Positions 24,649-32,342 of a stretch of DNA of 32,342 nt are shown here, in pieces. The notes under the pieces are model-generated. The model had not been told where the DNA came from. It ran no database searches and saw nothing but the letters and a program-made list of their open reading frames with translations. This stretch comes from Candidatus Pelagibacterales bacterium (GTDB lineage: Bacteria > Pseudomonadota > Alphaproteobacteria > TMED109). A program made the translations under genes and the position numbers. Every line of letters begins with the position of its first letter. Within the stretch, counting starts at the first letter, position 1. The stretch covers positions 35,372-67,713 of the forward strand of contig PAZF01000007.1 of NCBI GenBank assembly GCA_002715505.1, written 5' to 3'.

Positions 24649-25164
24649 ATGCTTTTTTTTATTGGTAAGGTTTTTTTAATCTTTTTCATTTTAATAACCA
24701 ACGCCAATTGTGTAGAAAAGAATTGGTTTAAAAAAGGCCAATTTGAAGATTGGAAAGTTTTTGCTAAGGCTGAAAAAGACATTTGTTATACTATTTCTAA
24801 GCCTAAAAAAATGGAAGGAGAGTATAGTTTACGTGGAAGAGTTGATGTAATTGTTGCGATTAACAATAATTTTCAAGATAAATATTATGTAGGTTTTGAT
24901 TTTGGTTACTCATTTGCTGAAAACAATAAGGTAAAGCTTACCATAGATGATAAATTTGTTTTTAAATTAGATACGTTTTCCGATACTGCTTGGATAAACT
25001 CTTTTGAAAATCCTAACCTAAATATCAAGATTATTGAGGCAATGAAAAAAGGAAAAGTTTTAGTAGCCGAAGGTACGTCTAATAAAGGAACAAATACTAA
25101 AGACTATTATTCTTTGGTTGGTTTTACTAAAGCATTTAAAAAAGTAAAAGATGTCTGTAGATAA
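24649..25164 (+). CDS. Invasion-associated locus B (IalB)-like periplasmic protein
   Basis: 171 aa with an N-terminal signal peptide (about residues 1-20, ending NANC; the Cys could also suggest a lipobox-like site but this is weak). The core FEDWKVFAKAEKDICYTISKP, VGFDFGYSF, KLDTFSDTAWI, IIEAMKKGKVLVAEGTS and NTKDYYSLVGFTKAF is the IalB domain pattern. The two cysteines (in DICY and near the end, KDVCR) could form a disulfide. IalB is named for Bartonella invasion, but free-living Alphaproteobacteria carry it directly before rlmN, so a general envelope role is more likely. A good Shine-Dalgarno (AGGAG) precedes the ATG. It overlaps rlmN by 14 bp. Confidence 0.85.
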   Translation: MLFFIGKVFLIFFILITNANCVEKNWFKKGQFEDWKVFAKAEKDICYTISKPKKMEGEYSLRGRVDVIVAINNNFQDKYYVGFDFGYSFAENNKVKLTIDDKFVFKLDTFSDTAWINSFENPNLNIKIIEAMKKGKVLVAEGTSNKGTNTKDYYSLVGFTKAFKKVKDVCR

Positions 25165-26233
25165 AATAAATATATTTAACCGCACCAAAAAAGATTTAGA
25201 AGATTTCTTAAAAAATGAGAGCATAAAGTTATTTAGAAAAAATCAAATATGGAATTGGTTATACGTTCAAGGTGTAAAAAGTTTTTTTGAAATGAATAAT
25301 TTATCATTAACTCTTAAAGAGCAACTAGAAAAAAAATTCAAAATATCTTTCTTAACTGTAAATAAAGCATTTACTTCCAAGGATGGAACAAAGAAATGGT
25401 TGTTTAAACTTAATGATGGAAAAGAAATTGAAACAGTTTTTATTCCAGATGGAAAAAGAGGAACTATTTGCATTTCGTCTCAGGTTGGATGTTCACTTTC
25501 TTGTTCATTTTGTCATACAGGAACAATGAAACTTGAGAGAAATTTAGAGTTAGAAGAAATTATTGGACAAGTTATAACAGTAAAAAATTTTTTAAAAGAT
25601 TGGAAAAAAAAAACAGAAGAAAAAATTGTAACAAATATTGTTTTTATGGGAATGGGAGAACCTCTTCTAAATTATAGAAATGTAATAGAAGCTATTAAAG
25701 TACTTACTGATGAAAAAGGCTTAGCTATTTCAAAAAGAAAAATTACTTTATCAACATCTGGTATAGTAAATAAGATTAAAGATTTTCAAAGAGATACCGA
25801 CATCAATTTGGCTGTTTCACTTCATGCAGCCAATGATAAAGTTAGAAACGAGCTGGTTCCAATAAATAAAAAATGGCCTATTGCAACTCTTCTAGAAGAA
25901 CTTAAAATATATAATAAATTAGAAAGAAAAAAACGCATTACTTTTGAATATATTATGCTTGATGGAATAAACGATTCTTTAAAAGATGCTAAACAGTTAA
26001 TTAAATTAGTAGGACCGCTAAAATCAAAAATAAACCTGATACCATTTAACCCATGGCCAAACTCATCTTACGATGTAAGTTCAAATGAAAAAATAGAAAA
26101 ATTTAGAAATTTTATTTTGGAAAAAGGAAAAATTATAGCTACAATTAGAAATCCTCGAGGCAATGACATTTTAGCAGCATGTGGTCAGTTAAAATCTTTT
26201 AAAAAAAAAAATACAATTAAGGAAGGGTTATGA
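25151..26233 (+). CDS. rlmN: Dual-specificity RNA methyltransferase RlmN
   Basis: A radical-SAM enzyme of 360 aa that methylates C2 of A2503 in 23S rRNA and of A37 in some tRNAs. The 4Fe-4S cluster motif is C114-x3-C118-x2-C121 in [21 protein letters not shown] is the SAM-binding GGE-like motif, [21 protein letters not shown] is a family block, and the methyl-carrying cysteine is Cys344 in ILAACGQL. All key residues are present. It is coupled to the IalB-like gene upstream and to argG downstream (4-bp overlap). Confidence 0.96.
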   Translation: MSVDKINIFNRTKKDLEDFLKNESIKLFRKNQIWNWLYVQGVKSFFEMNNLSLTLKEQLEKKFKISFLTVNKAFTSKDGTKKWLFKLNDGKEIETVFIPDGKRGTICISSQVGCSLSCSFCHTGTMKLERNLELEEIIGQVITVKNFLKDWKKKTEEKIVTNIVFMGMGEPLLNYRNVIEAIKVLTDEKGLAISKRKITLSTSGIVNKIKDFQRDTDINLAVSLHAANDKVRNELVPINKKWPIATLLEELKIYNKLERKKRITFEYIMLDGINDSLKDAKQLIKLVGPLKSKINLIPFNPWPNSSYDVSSNEKIEKFRNFILEKGKIIATIRNPRGNDILAACGQLKSFKKKNTIKEGL

Positions 26234-27411
26234 AAAAAAAAATAGTTTTAGCTTATTCTGGAGGACTAGACACGTCTGTAATTCTTAAATGGTTGCAACT
26301 GGAAAAAAATCTAGATGTTATTGCATTCATAGCTGATGTTGGACAAAGAGATGAATTAGAAATTGCAAAAAAAAATGCTATAAAAATGGGAGCATCCAAA
26401 GTAATTGTTAAAAATTTAAAAAATACTTTCGTAAAAGAATATGTTTTCCCTATGTTTAGATGCAACACTTTGTACGAAGGAACTTACCTATTAGGAACAG
26501 CTATTGCAAGACCATTAATTGCCAAAACGCAAATGGAGGTGGCTAAAAAATTTAAGGCAGAGTTTGTTTCACATGGCGCTACTGGAAAAGGGAATGATCA
26601 AATAAGATTTGAGCTAGGTTACTATGCATTTAAAAAAAATATAAAAATTATTGCTCCATGGAGAGAATGGGATTTAAATTCTAGAGTTAAGCTTATTAAT
26701 TATGCTAACAAGCATGGCATACCGCTAATGGGTAAAACAAGAAAAGAACCTCCATATTCAATGGATGCTAATTTACTTCATATTTCTTATGAAGGAAAAA
26801 TACTTGAGGACCCTTGGAAACAACCAGAAAAAAAAATGTTTAGAATGACAAAAAATCCTGAAAGTTGTTCTTCTAAAGGAGAGGTTATTGAAATAGGTTT
26901 CCTAAAAGGTGATCCAATATCAATTAACAGCAAGAAGTTTTCACCAGAACAATTACTTGAAAATCTTAATATTATAGGTGGAAAACATGGAATAGGAAGA
27001 AAAGATATAGTAGAGAATAGAACAGTGGGGATGAAATCTAGGGGTGTTTATGAAACTCCTGGAGGAGAGATATTATTGATAGCCCATCGCGCTATGGAAA
27101 GTCTTACTTTAGACGGACCGTCTATTTTACTAAAAGATGAAATAATGCCCAAGTATGCAAAATTAATTTATGATGGACTCTGGTTTAGTCCTGAAAGAAA
27201 AATGTTACAAGCTTTAATAGATGAGAGTCAAAACAAAGTAACAGGGAAGGTAAGATTACTTTTAAGACAGGGTTGTATTAATTTGATAGGTAGAAAGTCT
27301 AAAAACTCTTTGTATAATGAAAAATTAGCAACTTTTGAAGAAGATAATTTATATAACCAGAAGGATGCTCAGGGCTTTATTAAATTAAATGCGTTAAGGT
27401 TTAGAACTTAG
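26230..27411 (+). CDS. argG: Argininosuccinate synthase
   Basis: 393 aa, joining citrulline and aspartate with ATP in arginine synthesis. The N-terminal ATP-pyrophosphatase motif is [41 protein letters not shown] and [13 protein letters not shown] are the remaining family blocks. Length and termini are normal. It is the third gene of the IalB-like/rlmN/argG operon, an order found in several Alphaproteobacteria, and its stop overlaps the convergent yggT stop by 4 bp. Confidence 0.97.
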   Translation: MKKKIVLAYSGGLDTSVILKWLQLEKNLDVIAFIADVGQRDELEIAKKNAIKMGASKVIVKNLKNTFVKEYVFPMFRCNTLYEGTYLLGTAIARPLIAKTQMEVAKKFKAEFVSHGATGKGNDQIRFELGYYAFKKNIKIIAPWREWDLNSRVKLINYANKHGIPLMGKTRKEPPYSMDANLLHISYEGKILEDPWKQPEKKMFRMTKNPESCSSKGEVIEIGFLKGDPISINSKKFSPEQLLENLNIIGGKHGIGRKDIVENRTVGMKSRGVYETPGGEILLIAHRAMESLTLDGPSILLKDEIMPKYAKLIYDGLWFSPERKMLQALIDESQNKVTGKVRLLLRQGCINLIGRKSKNSLYNEKLATFEEDNLYNQKDAQGFIKLNALRFRT

Positions 27412-27701
27412 CTAAAATTTAAAATCCCTGAATATTCAAATAATAAATTTCTAAAAAAAATTAATAATATTATTAAAATTATAGGTGATACATCTATCCC
27501 ACCAAAGTCAGGAAGAATGCTTCTTATAGGCCTTAATAAAGGCTCAGTTACTTTATATAAAAAGTTGCCTATTAAATTAACAATATTGTTACTGGTATTT
27601 ACTATGTTAAAAGCTACTAGCCAACTTAGTATAGCCTGAGCGATCAAGAACCAAATAAAAATTTCTATTAATTGGCTTATTAATATTATTATTGAAGTCA
27701 T
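27408..27701 (-). CDS. YggT family membrane protein
   Basis: 97 aa with two hydrophobic helices flanking a conserved loop. The N-terminal [17 protein letters not shown] and [34 protein letters not shown] match the single-domain YggT signature (P-x-L-x-P-[IL]-R, then D-x-S-P). YggT/YlmG proteins are linked to cell-division or membrane organisation and sometimes osmotic tolerance, without a settled biochemical role. It is downstream of amt on the same strand, 96 bp away across an inverted repeat. Confidence 0.9.
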   Translation of the reverse strand: MTSIIILISQLIEIFIWFLIAQAILSWLVAFNIVNTSNNIVNLIGNFLYKVTEPLLRPIRSILPDFGGIDVSPIILIILLIFFRNLLFEYSGILNFS

Positions 27702-27745
27702 AGTATTATTCTATTAATAAAAACTATTAATTTAAAGAGAAATTT

Positions 27746-27781
27746 AAAGTAGCAAGAAAAGGTTAACTATCTTACTACTTT
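27746..27781 (-). terminator. Inverted repeat downstream of amt, possible terminator
   Basis: Minus-strand AAAGTAGTAAGA (27781-27770) can pair with TCTTGCTACTTT (27757-27746) as a 12-bp stem with one T-G wobble and a 12-nt loop. It begins 16 bp after the amt stop. No good T tract follows the stem on this strand (AAATTTC), so it may instead be a 3'-end stabilising structure or a weak terminator. The stem is too long and regular to be ignored. Confidence 0.5.
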
Positions 27782-27797
27782 AAAAAGTACTAGGTTA

Positions 27798-29108
27798 TTA
27801 TTCTTTTGAGACGTATTCTGGATAACCTGAGGTACCTGTTTCTGTTAGGTCTAAACCATATTCTTCATCTTTATCTGAAGCTCTAATGCCGACGGTTACT
27901 TTTAGCGTGGACCAAACAATAGATGAAGTAATTACAGTAAATATACCAAAAGCTAATATACCAATTATTTGTATTCCATATGATGTATCTGAATTAGTAA
28001 AGGGTACGATTAATGTTCCCCAAATACCTGCAATTAAGTGGGCAGGTATTGCTCCTACAACATCATCAATTTTTAGTCTATCTAATAGCTTCATTCCATA
28101 CATACACAAAATACCTCCTATGCCTCCTATGATAATAGCTTGACCTATAGATGGTGTTAAGGGTTCTGCAGTGATACTTACTAATCCAGCTATAGCACCA
28201 TTTAATGTTGCAGCTATATCTGTTTTTCCATCAACTAATCTGCTTAGCACCATAGGAGCTATTATTCCTCCTGCTGCTGCCATAGTTGTATTTGCAAATA
28301 TAATAGCTACTGCATTGGCATCTGCATATGATCCTAATGCTAACTGGGATGCTCCATTAAATCCAAACCAACCTAACCATAGTATCCATACTCCTAATGT
28401 GGCCATGGGAATGGATTGACCTGGCATAACATTCACGTTTCCTTTGGCATCAAATTTTCCTTTCCTAGCACCTAGTAAAATAGCTCCGGTTAAGGCTGCC
28501 CATCCACCAACAGAATGAACTATTGTTGACCCAGCAAAGTCAGAAAATCCTATTTCATTTAACCATCCTTCACCCCATTGCCATGATCCAGATATAGGAT
28601 ATAAAATAGCTGTTAGTATTATTACAAAAGCAAAAAATGGCCATATTAAAACTCTTTCTGCTAAAGCACCAGATACTATAGAAGCAGTTGTAGCAACGAA
28701 AACCATTTGAAAAAACCAGTCTGATGTAGGTGAGTAATTTTGACCTATTAAATCACTTTCATTTCCTATACCACTAGACCAAATACTAAAAGATCCTATA
28801 TAACCACCATCTACTCCATCATACATTAAATTATAACCTATCAAATAGTAAGCAACTCCAGCAATAGAGAATAGGCCAACATTTTTGATACAAATTACAA
28901 CAGTATTTTTACTTCTTACCAGACCAGCCTCTAACATTGTAAAGCCTGCAGCCATCCACATGACTAAAAATCCACCAATACAAAATAGTAAAGTATTAAA
29001 TATAAAACTTATTTCTGCGGGATCTGCTACTGCTGTTTCATGGCCGTCTGCTAAAGCCAAATTTGTAGATACAAATGAGGCTAATACAAAAAAAACAAAT
29101 TTAAGCAT
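27798..29108 (-). CDS. amt: Ammonium transporter (Amt family)
   Basis: 436 aa with an N-terminal signal peptide (residues 1-20, ending ALA before DGHE) and eleven expected membrane helices. Conserved residues are Asp190 and His198 in FSDFAGSTIVHSVGGW and His357 in GAIPAHLIAGIWG; the two histidines are the twin-His pair that conducts ammonium. GFTMLEAGLVRSKN is the N-terminal family block. No glnK/glnB is adjacent, so PII control, if present, is encoded elsewhere. It follows three small membrane-protein genes on the same strand with a 115-bp gap that holds a palindrome and TATAAT, consistent with its own promoter. Composition is less AT-rich than its neighbours, suggesting high expression. Confidence 0.96.
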   Translation of the reverse strand: MLKFVFFVLASFVSTNLALADGHETAVADPAEISFIFNTLLFCIGGFLVMWMAAGFTMLEAGLVRSKNTVVICIKNVGLFSIAGVAYYLIGYNLMYDGVDGGYIGSFSIWSSGIGNESDLIGQNYSPTSDWFFQMVFVATTASIVSGALAERVLIWPFFAFVIILTAILYPISGSWQWGEGWLNEIGFSDFAGSTIVHSVGGWAALTGAILLGARKGKFDAKGNVNVMPGQSIPMATLGVWILWLGWFGFNGASQLALGSYADANAVAIIFANTTMAAAGGIIAPMVLSRLVDGKTDIAATLNGAIAGLVSITAEPLTPSIGQAIIIGGIGGILCMYGMKLLDRLKIDDVVGAIPAHLIAGIWGTLIVPFTNSDTSYGIQIIGILAFGIFTVITSSIVWSTLKVTVGIRASDKDEEYGLDLTETGTSGYPEYVSKE

Positions 29109-29182
29109 TTTTGCTCCTTTATTAATTAAAAGAGTTAAAGTACCAAAAAAATTTTGATTATCAACACAAAATATGAAATGTC

Positions 29183-29201
29183 ATGATTATAATTTAATCA
29201 T
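29183..29201 (-). promoter_or_regulatory. Palindrome with a TATAAT box upstream of amt
   Basis: ATGATTA (29183-29189) and TAATCAT (29195-29201) are a perfect 7-bp inverted repeat around a 5-base centre. On the minus strand the palindrome contains TATAAT (29191-29186), a consensus -10 about 80 bp upstream of the amt ATG. The -35 region is poor. A repressor or activator site that overlaps the -10 would fit nitrogen control, but no sigma-54 or NtrC consensus is visible. Confidence 0.35.
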
Positions 29202-29223
29202 TTGCACATTAAATAATCATTAA

Positions 29224-29514
29224 TTATGAAAGTTTAACATCTTTTACTTCTTCCCCGTCTCTAGTAACTACTTTTAATTTTATTGACCCTGTTTCTTTGT
29301 TGGTTACTTTAAGTAGCTTTCTCTGAGGATCATTAGCTTTAATCTTAATTAATGCATCTTGTACATCAGCTCTAGTTGCAAGTTCCAGCAATCTATCTTG
29401 TAAAAACTCTATTCTATTTTCTAATTTATTTAGCTCTTTAGCCCTATTTCCCTCAATTGCAAATAGAGCAACGATACAAATTGCTACTATAACTAAAAAT
29501 ATTACTTCAGCCAT
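29224..29514 (-). CDS. Small single-span membrane protein with coiled coil, unknown function
   Basis: 96 aa: one N-terminal helix (IFLVIVAICIVALFAI, residues about 5-20), then a charged helical stretch with heptad-like leucines (LNKLENRIEFLQDRLLELATRAD, about residues 28-50), and a C-terminal basic/beta-prone part (LLKVTNKETGSIKLKVVTRDGEEVKDVKLS). I do not recognise a family. The ATG overlaps the upstream 62-aa gene's stop by one base (TGATG), so they are very likely coupled. Topology suggests an anchor with a cytoplasmic or periplasmic coiled coil that could multimerise. Confidence 0.72.
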   Translation of the reverse strand: MAEVIFLVIVAICIVALFAIEGNRAKELNKLENRIEFLQDRLLELATRADVQDALIKIKANDPQRKLLKVTNKETGSIKLKVVTRDGEEVKDVKLS

Positions 29515-29699
29515 CAGTTAACCATCTTAATTTTAGAAGTGAACCTGTCTAAAATAAAAGCTTCTCCTTGTTCATTAACTATTTTGACAAATCTTATTTC
29601 GTCGATATTTTTAAATATTACAAAACCTAAAGATATTAAAATTATTAGGTTTATAAGAAGTAATCGGCTTTTATATATTTTTGAATAGGTTAATATCAT
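29514..29699 (-). CDS. Small membrane protein with C-terminal DRFT-x-KIK module, unknown function
   Basis: About 61 aa: a short basic N-terminus, one membrane helix (LLLINLIILISLGFVIF), then EIRFVKIVNEQGEAFILDRFTSKIKMVN. That tail resembles the end of the neighbouring 134-aa protein (KVRYTILTDPYGIEFVYDRFTGKIKK), so both carry helix plus R-[FY]-...-G-x-x-F-[IV]-x-D-R-F-T-x-K-I-K. I chose the ATG at 29699; a GTG one codon upstream (29702) is equally possible. No family recognised. Confidence 0.7.
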   Translation of the reverse strand: MILTYSKIYKSRLLLINLIILISLGFVIFKNIDEIRFVKIVNEQGEAFILDRFTSKIKMVN

Positions 29700-29737
29700 C
29701 ACAATTTCTCAGTAAAGAGAAGATTATGATATATTAA

Positions 29738-30142
29738 CTAATAGTTAATTTTCTTTTTAATCTTCCCTGTAAACCTATCGTATACAAATTCAATGCCATA
29801 AGGGTCTGTCAAAATAGTATATCTTACCTTATGGAAGTTTTCAGTTAAGACAAAAATTAAAGAAACTAATACAGAGGAGGTAGCAAGGGCTTGTCTATAT
29901 TTATATAAGTAAATCTTATTATTATCGAGAGTGGCAATAATTTTACCTAAAGGCCCTTTTTTATTTGCTTTTTCGAAGGCTATCTTTTCTTTTTCTATAT
30001 CCTTTAATTCTTTGTATTTTTCAAGTATATCTTCTTTTCTTATAGGCTTAGTTCTATTTCTCCAACTAATGTTATCTATATCATCATACTCAAATACAGC
30101 ATCAGGATTTATTGCCAAAATAGCATCACTTAAAGTGATCAT
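29738..30142 (-). CDS. 134-aa protein: phage-like N-domain plus membrane helix and DRFT-x-KIK tail
   Basis: The N-terminal 45 residues (SDAILAINPDAVFEYDDIDN then ISWRNRTKPIRKEDI) resemble a short domain I recall from marine phage and phage-like proteins of the form A-I-x-x-I-x-P-D-A-x-F ... I-x-W ... P-I-x-x-x-[ED]-[IL]. A Lys/Glu-rich helical linker follows, then a hydrophobic segment (ATSSVLVSLIFVLT, residues about 86-99) and a tail with FVYDRFTGKIKKK, shared with the downstream 62-aa gene. A strong GGAGG lies 4 nt before the ATG. No neighbouring phage genes are present, so it looks like a domesticated or host domain. The function is unknown. Confidence 0.75.
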   Translation of the reverse strand: MITLSDAILAINPDAVFEYDDIDNISWRNRTKPIRKEDILEKYKELKDIEKEKIAFEKANKKGPLGKIIATLDNNKIYLYKYRQALATSSVLVSLIFVLTENFHKVRYTILTDPYGIEFVYDRFTGKIKKKINY

Positions 30143-30199
30143 AGTTCCTCCGTATATTATTCTTTGATAACTATAATAACGGAAAATATTAAACAGCTG

Positions 30200-30802
30200 T
30201 TAGTTATTTTTTTGAGGCCATTGATTTACTAAGTCGATAAACAAAGGGTCGATGGAGTTTTTATTACTTTTCAGTTCTTCAGATATATCTCCAGGAGTAT
30301 CATTAAAACCAAATTTAGTAAAATCTTTCATTCTCATAGGATATAAAACACCATCTAAGTGATCACATTCATGCTGTATTAAAGCAGCCCATGTAGATTT
30401 AGCTTCATGTTTTATTAGTTTTTTGTTTAAATCATAATATTCTACCAAAATATTGCTATATCTAGGAACTTTTCCATGCAATCCTGGAATAGATAAACAT
30501 CTTTCCCAATAGCTTTCCTTAGCAATTGAAAGTGGTTTAATTACAGGATTTATCATAACAGTCCATGGAACTTCACTAAACCCAGCATTTTTGGGTATTC
30601 TATTATTATTAACTCTATAGACTACTATTCTTTTGTTTACTAAAACCTGAGGTGCAGCTAGCCCACTTGCACCAATAAACTCTAAGGTTTCTTTCATATC
30701 AGATACTAATTTTTTTATATTACTAAAATCTTTGAAAGAAACTTCGTCTGCTTTTTTTCTCAATATTGGGTGTCCCATTTTTACTATATTTAAAACTGAC
30801 AT
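30200..30802 (-). CDS. def: Peptide deformylase
   Basis: A metallohydrolase of 200 aa that removes the formyl group from nascent proteins. Motif 1 is GASGLAAPQ (residues 44-52). Motif 2 is ERCLSIPG with the metal ligand Cys102, where the common form is E-G-C-[LE]-S. Motif 3 is QHECDHLDG with metal ligands His144 and His148 and catalytic Glu145. The Arg before Cys102 is unlike the usual Gly and may mark a divergent subfamily. A second, canonical def may exist elsewhere (def-fmt operon). It begins one base after the alpha/beta hydrolase gene ends, so it is in that operon. Confidence 0.92.
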   Translation of the reverse strand: MSVLNIVKMGHPILRKKADEVSFKDFSNIKKLVSDMKETLEFIGASGLAAPQVLVNKRIVVYRVNNNRIPKNAGFSEVPWTVMINPVIKPLSIAKESYWERCLSIPGLHGKVPRYSNILVEYYDLNKKLIKHEAKSTWAALIQHECDHLDGVLYPMRMKDFTKFGFNDTPGDISEELKSNKNSIDPLFIDLVNQWPQKNN

Positions 30803-30803
30803 T

Positions 30804-31892
30804 TTAACTAATTCTTTTATAAAAGTTATTTATTGCTTCAAAGGTTTTTTTTGGCTGTTCTTGTTGAACCCAGTGACCAGCATTTTCAATAATAGTAGTT
30901 CCATAAAAATTTTTAAATAGTTTTTTCATATTATTTAATTGCCAAGGCTTTTGATAAATACCCCAATCAGCCTTTCCTGCTAAAAAAATGCAAGGTAAAG
31001 TTATATAATTAGGTAAACTTAAGTTCTTAATATTTTTATTTTCTTTTTTACTTAACATCATTTTGTACCAATTTAGAGGTCCTTGAAAAGAGTTTTTTAT
31101 AAAGCTATCTGCATAAACTTTTAAATCATTATCAGATAACCATAAACATTTTTTTATTTGACTTTGACTAGGCATATATTTTTTTACTGTTTGAGACATA
31201 CCCAAATTATTGCTCATAATATAATACTCTGGCATTTGAGTTAACTGACTTACTGATGAATTTATTAGTTCATGAGGTTTATTCTTTTCATAATCATAAC
31301 TTTTAAAATGATAATATGCCCTTAAGAAATTAAAAACTCCTTGTTTGCAATACGTCATATTTTTATTAGCAGTTTTACCAGAAAAATAAACTTGATAATG
31401 TTTTTTTGCTGGTCTTAGCGACTTAAGATTTTTGTTAATTTTTCTAATATCAAACTTTACCTTATCATCGGTTCCTGCTGAAAAAGGCATACTCATTATA
31501 GCAATGGATTTAACATAATTTGGGTAGAGCAAGGTAAAGTAGCCAGCAACATATGATCCGAAGTCATGACCAACTATATGAACTTTCATTATTCCGAGAT
31601 TAAAGAGAAGACTGTAGATATCTTTTGTTAAATTAAATATACTGTAGTGGGTGACTATATTTTTTGAATCATTAATAGTTTTTGTTTTTCCGTAGCCTCT
31701 TTGATCTGGAGCTATACAGTAATAACCTTCTTTTGCAAAATATTTTAATAGGTATCTGTAACTATATGCTAGCTCAGGGAAACCGTGAAGAAATAAAATC
31801 ACGTTTGATTTTTTTTTATTAATTTTTCCTGAGTAAGTAATAAAATAATTTAGTCCATTTATACCTGCTATTATTCTTTTATAAATTTTCAT
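30804..31892 (-). CDS. Alpha/beta hydrolase, soluble epoxide hydrolase-like
   Basis: 362 aa. FLHGFPE (residues about 34-40) is the oxyanion-hole HGxP motif of epoxide hydrolases and haloalkane dehalogenases. APDQRGYGKT follows, and the nucleophile elbow GHDFGS has Asp110 as nucleophile, which fits epoxide hydrolase rather than a serine esterase. The catalytic His is in ENAGHWVQQEQP near the C-terminus. A cap domain lies between. The substrate is unknown. It lies 3 bp after the upstream SDR gene and 1 bp before def. Confidence 0.85.
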   Translation of the reverse strand: MKIYKRIIAGINGLNYFITYSGKINKKKSNVILFLHGFPELAYSYRYLLKYFAKEGYYCIAPDQRGYGKTKTINDSKNIVTHYSIFNLTKDIYSLLFNLGIMKVHIVGHDFGSYVAGYFTLLYPNYVKSIAIMSMPFSAGTDDKVKFDIRKINKNLKSLRPAKKHYQVYFSGKTANKNMTYCKQGVFNFLRAYYHFKSYDYEKNKPHELINSSVSQLTQMPEYYIMSNNLGMSQTVKKYMPSQSQIKKCLWLSDNDLKVYADSFIKNSFQGPLNWYKMMLSKKENKNIKNLSLPNYITLPCIFLAGKADWGIYQKPWQLNNMKKLFKNFYGTTIIENAGHWVQQEQPKKTFEAINNFYKRIS

Positions 31893-31895
31893 AAT

Positions 31896-32342
31896 TTAAT
31901 AGGGTATTATTTTACCCTGGTAATCCATAAAATTTCCGGAGTCTTCTATTTTTAAATTAGCAATAACATTCAAAATATAAGTGGCAGACTCAAGTGCCGA
32001 AAAATAATTTTTGCTTTTAATAAAAGGTTTTGATAACTCAGTTAAAACAGTACCAGGATGAATAGCTATTAATATTAAGTTAGATTTTTTTCTACTAAAC
32101 TCTATAGAAGATGATTTTACAATTTGGTTCAAAGCTGCTTTTGAGGCTCTATATCCAAACCAACCTCCTAGGTAATTGTCACTTATACTTCCTACTCTAG
32201 CAGATAAACAAGCTAAAACTGAATTATTTTTATCATTCATGAGTGGAGAAAAGTATTTAATAACTAGTGCATGACCTATAGTATTAGTCTTAAACGATTT
32301 GAGTAGATAATTGCTATTTATTTCAGAAATTTTTTTTTCTGG
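31896..32342 (-). CDS. Short-chain dehydrogenase/reductase (SDR), C-terminal part
   Basis: The frame continues without a stop to the right edge, so the N-terminal NAD(P)-binding half is outside the window. The visible part has the helix NTIGHALV (the N-x-x-G-x-x-L block), the catalytic-serine strand ACLSARVGSISDNYLGG, YRASKAALN with the Tyr-x-x-x-Lys pair, and IHPGTVLTELS. The SARVGSISDN-x-x-GGW-x-x-YRASK arrangement is that of the C-factor/CsgA-like SDR group common in marine Proteobacteria. The internal ATG at 32240 is not the start. The gene leads the operon with the alpha/beta hydrolase and def, as far as this window shows. Confidence 0.9.
   Translation of the reverse strand, partial: PEKKISEINSNYLLKSFKTNTIGHALVIKYFSPLMNDKNNSVLACLSARVGSISDNYLGGWFGYRASKAALNQIVKSSSIEFSRKKSNLILIAIHPGTVLTELSKPFIKSKNYFSALESATYILNVIANLKIEDSGNFMDYQGKIIPY

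Noticed and set aside
28171-28419. Plus-strand open frames opposite amt (also 27886-28143 and 28885-29157)
   Set aside because: They are mirror frames of a well-supported transporter gene, with no family motifs or ribosome binding sites.
29738-30142. Prophage remnant around the phage-like domain
   Set aside because: Only one domain resembles phage proteins; neighbours are host genes and no structural, integrase or lysis genes are present.
1-32342. CRISPR array, tRNA, rRNA or insertion sequence
   Set aside because: No regularly spaced repeats, cloverleaf candidates, rRNA segments or transposase frames were seen on either strand.

Overview
The window looks like a chromosomal segment of a streamlined, very AT-rich marine alphaproteobacterium. 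By eye it is roughly 70-75% A+T, with Lys/Asn/Ile/Phe-heavy proteins. The evidence is a blue-tuned proteorhodopsin with its retinal genes, typical alphaproteobacterial neighbourhoods (ubiA divergent from rsmE; xerD near accA; an IalB-like gene, then rlmN and argG), tiny intergenic gaps and convergent genes that overlap at their stops. A lineage such as SAR11/HIMB59/AEGEAN-169-like bacteria fits, but I cannot fix the taxon from sequence alone. I see no tRNA, rRNA, CRISPR array, IS element or prophage, and no gene-free stretch longer than 300 bases.

Region 1 (1-7559): the 3' end of moaB (+), then a dense minus-strand run read from right to left: ubiA (broken by one extra base in an 11-T run), two rSAM/selenodomain-associated (arsenosugar-type) glycosyltransferases, proteorhodopsin, a hairpin terminator/attenuator, then crtI, crtB, crtY and blh. 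The crt-blh set would convert GGPP through phytoene, lycopene and beta-carotene to retinal, the chromophore of the opsin. crtE and idi are not in the window. crtB has no usable ATG/GTG/TTG that keeps its conserved N-terminus. It appears to start at an ATA that overlaps the crtI stop, 8 nt downstream of a GGAG.

Region 2 (7560-19674): rsmE (+) starts exactly where ubiA starts (CATATG). Then come a CNNM/CorC-type membrane protein, aroB and aroK (-). A plus-strand operon follows: a 47-aa membrane peptide, a 629-aa secreted protein, xerD, a malyl-CoA-lyase-like gene, accA and a DUF4743/Nudix gene. prpE and a BI-1 family membrane protein are on the minus strand.

Region 3 (19675-27411): phhB and a DUF3429 membrane protein (+), two tandem EamA exporters (-), the CoA-transferase pair scoA-scoB (+), a quinone oxidoreductase (-), and the operon IalB-like / rlmN / argG (+).

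Region 4 (27408-32342): a minus-strand run read from right to left: partial SDR, epoxide-hydrolase-like alpha/beta hydrolase, peptide deformylase, three small unrecognised membrane proteins (two sharing a C-terminal DRFT-x-KIK module), an ammonium transporter and YggT.

The most unusual items are the ATA start of crtB, the ubiA frameshift, the glycosyltransferase pair placed in line with the rhodopsin/retinal genes, the Glu-to-Gln change at the predicted metal ligand of the malyl-CoA-lyase homologue, and the paralogous small membrane proteins upstream of amt.
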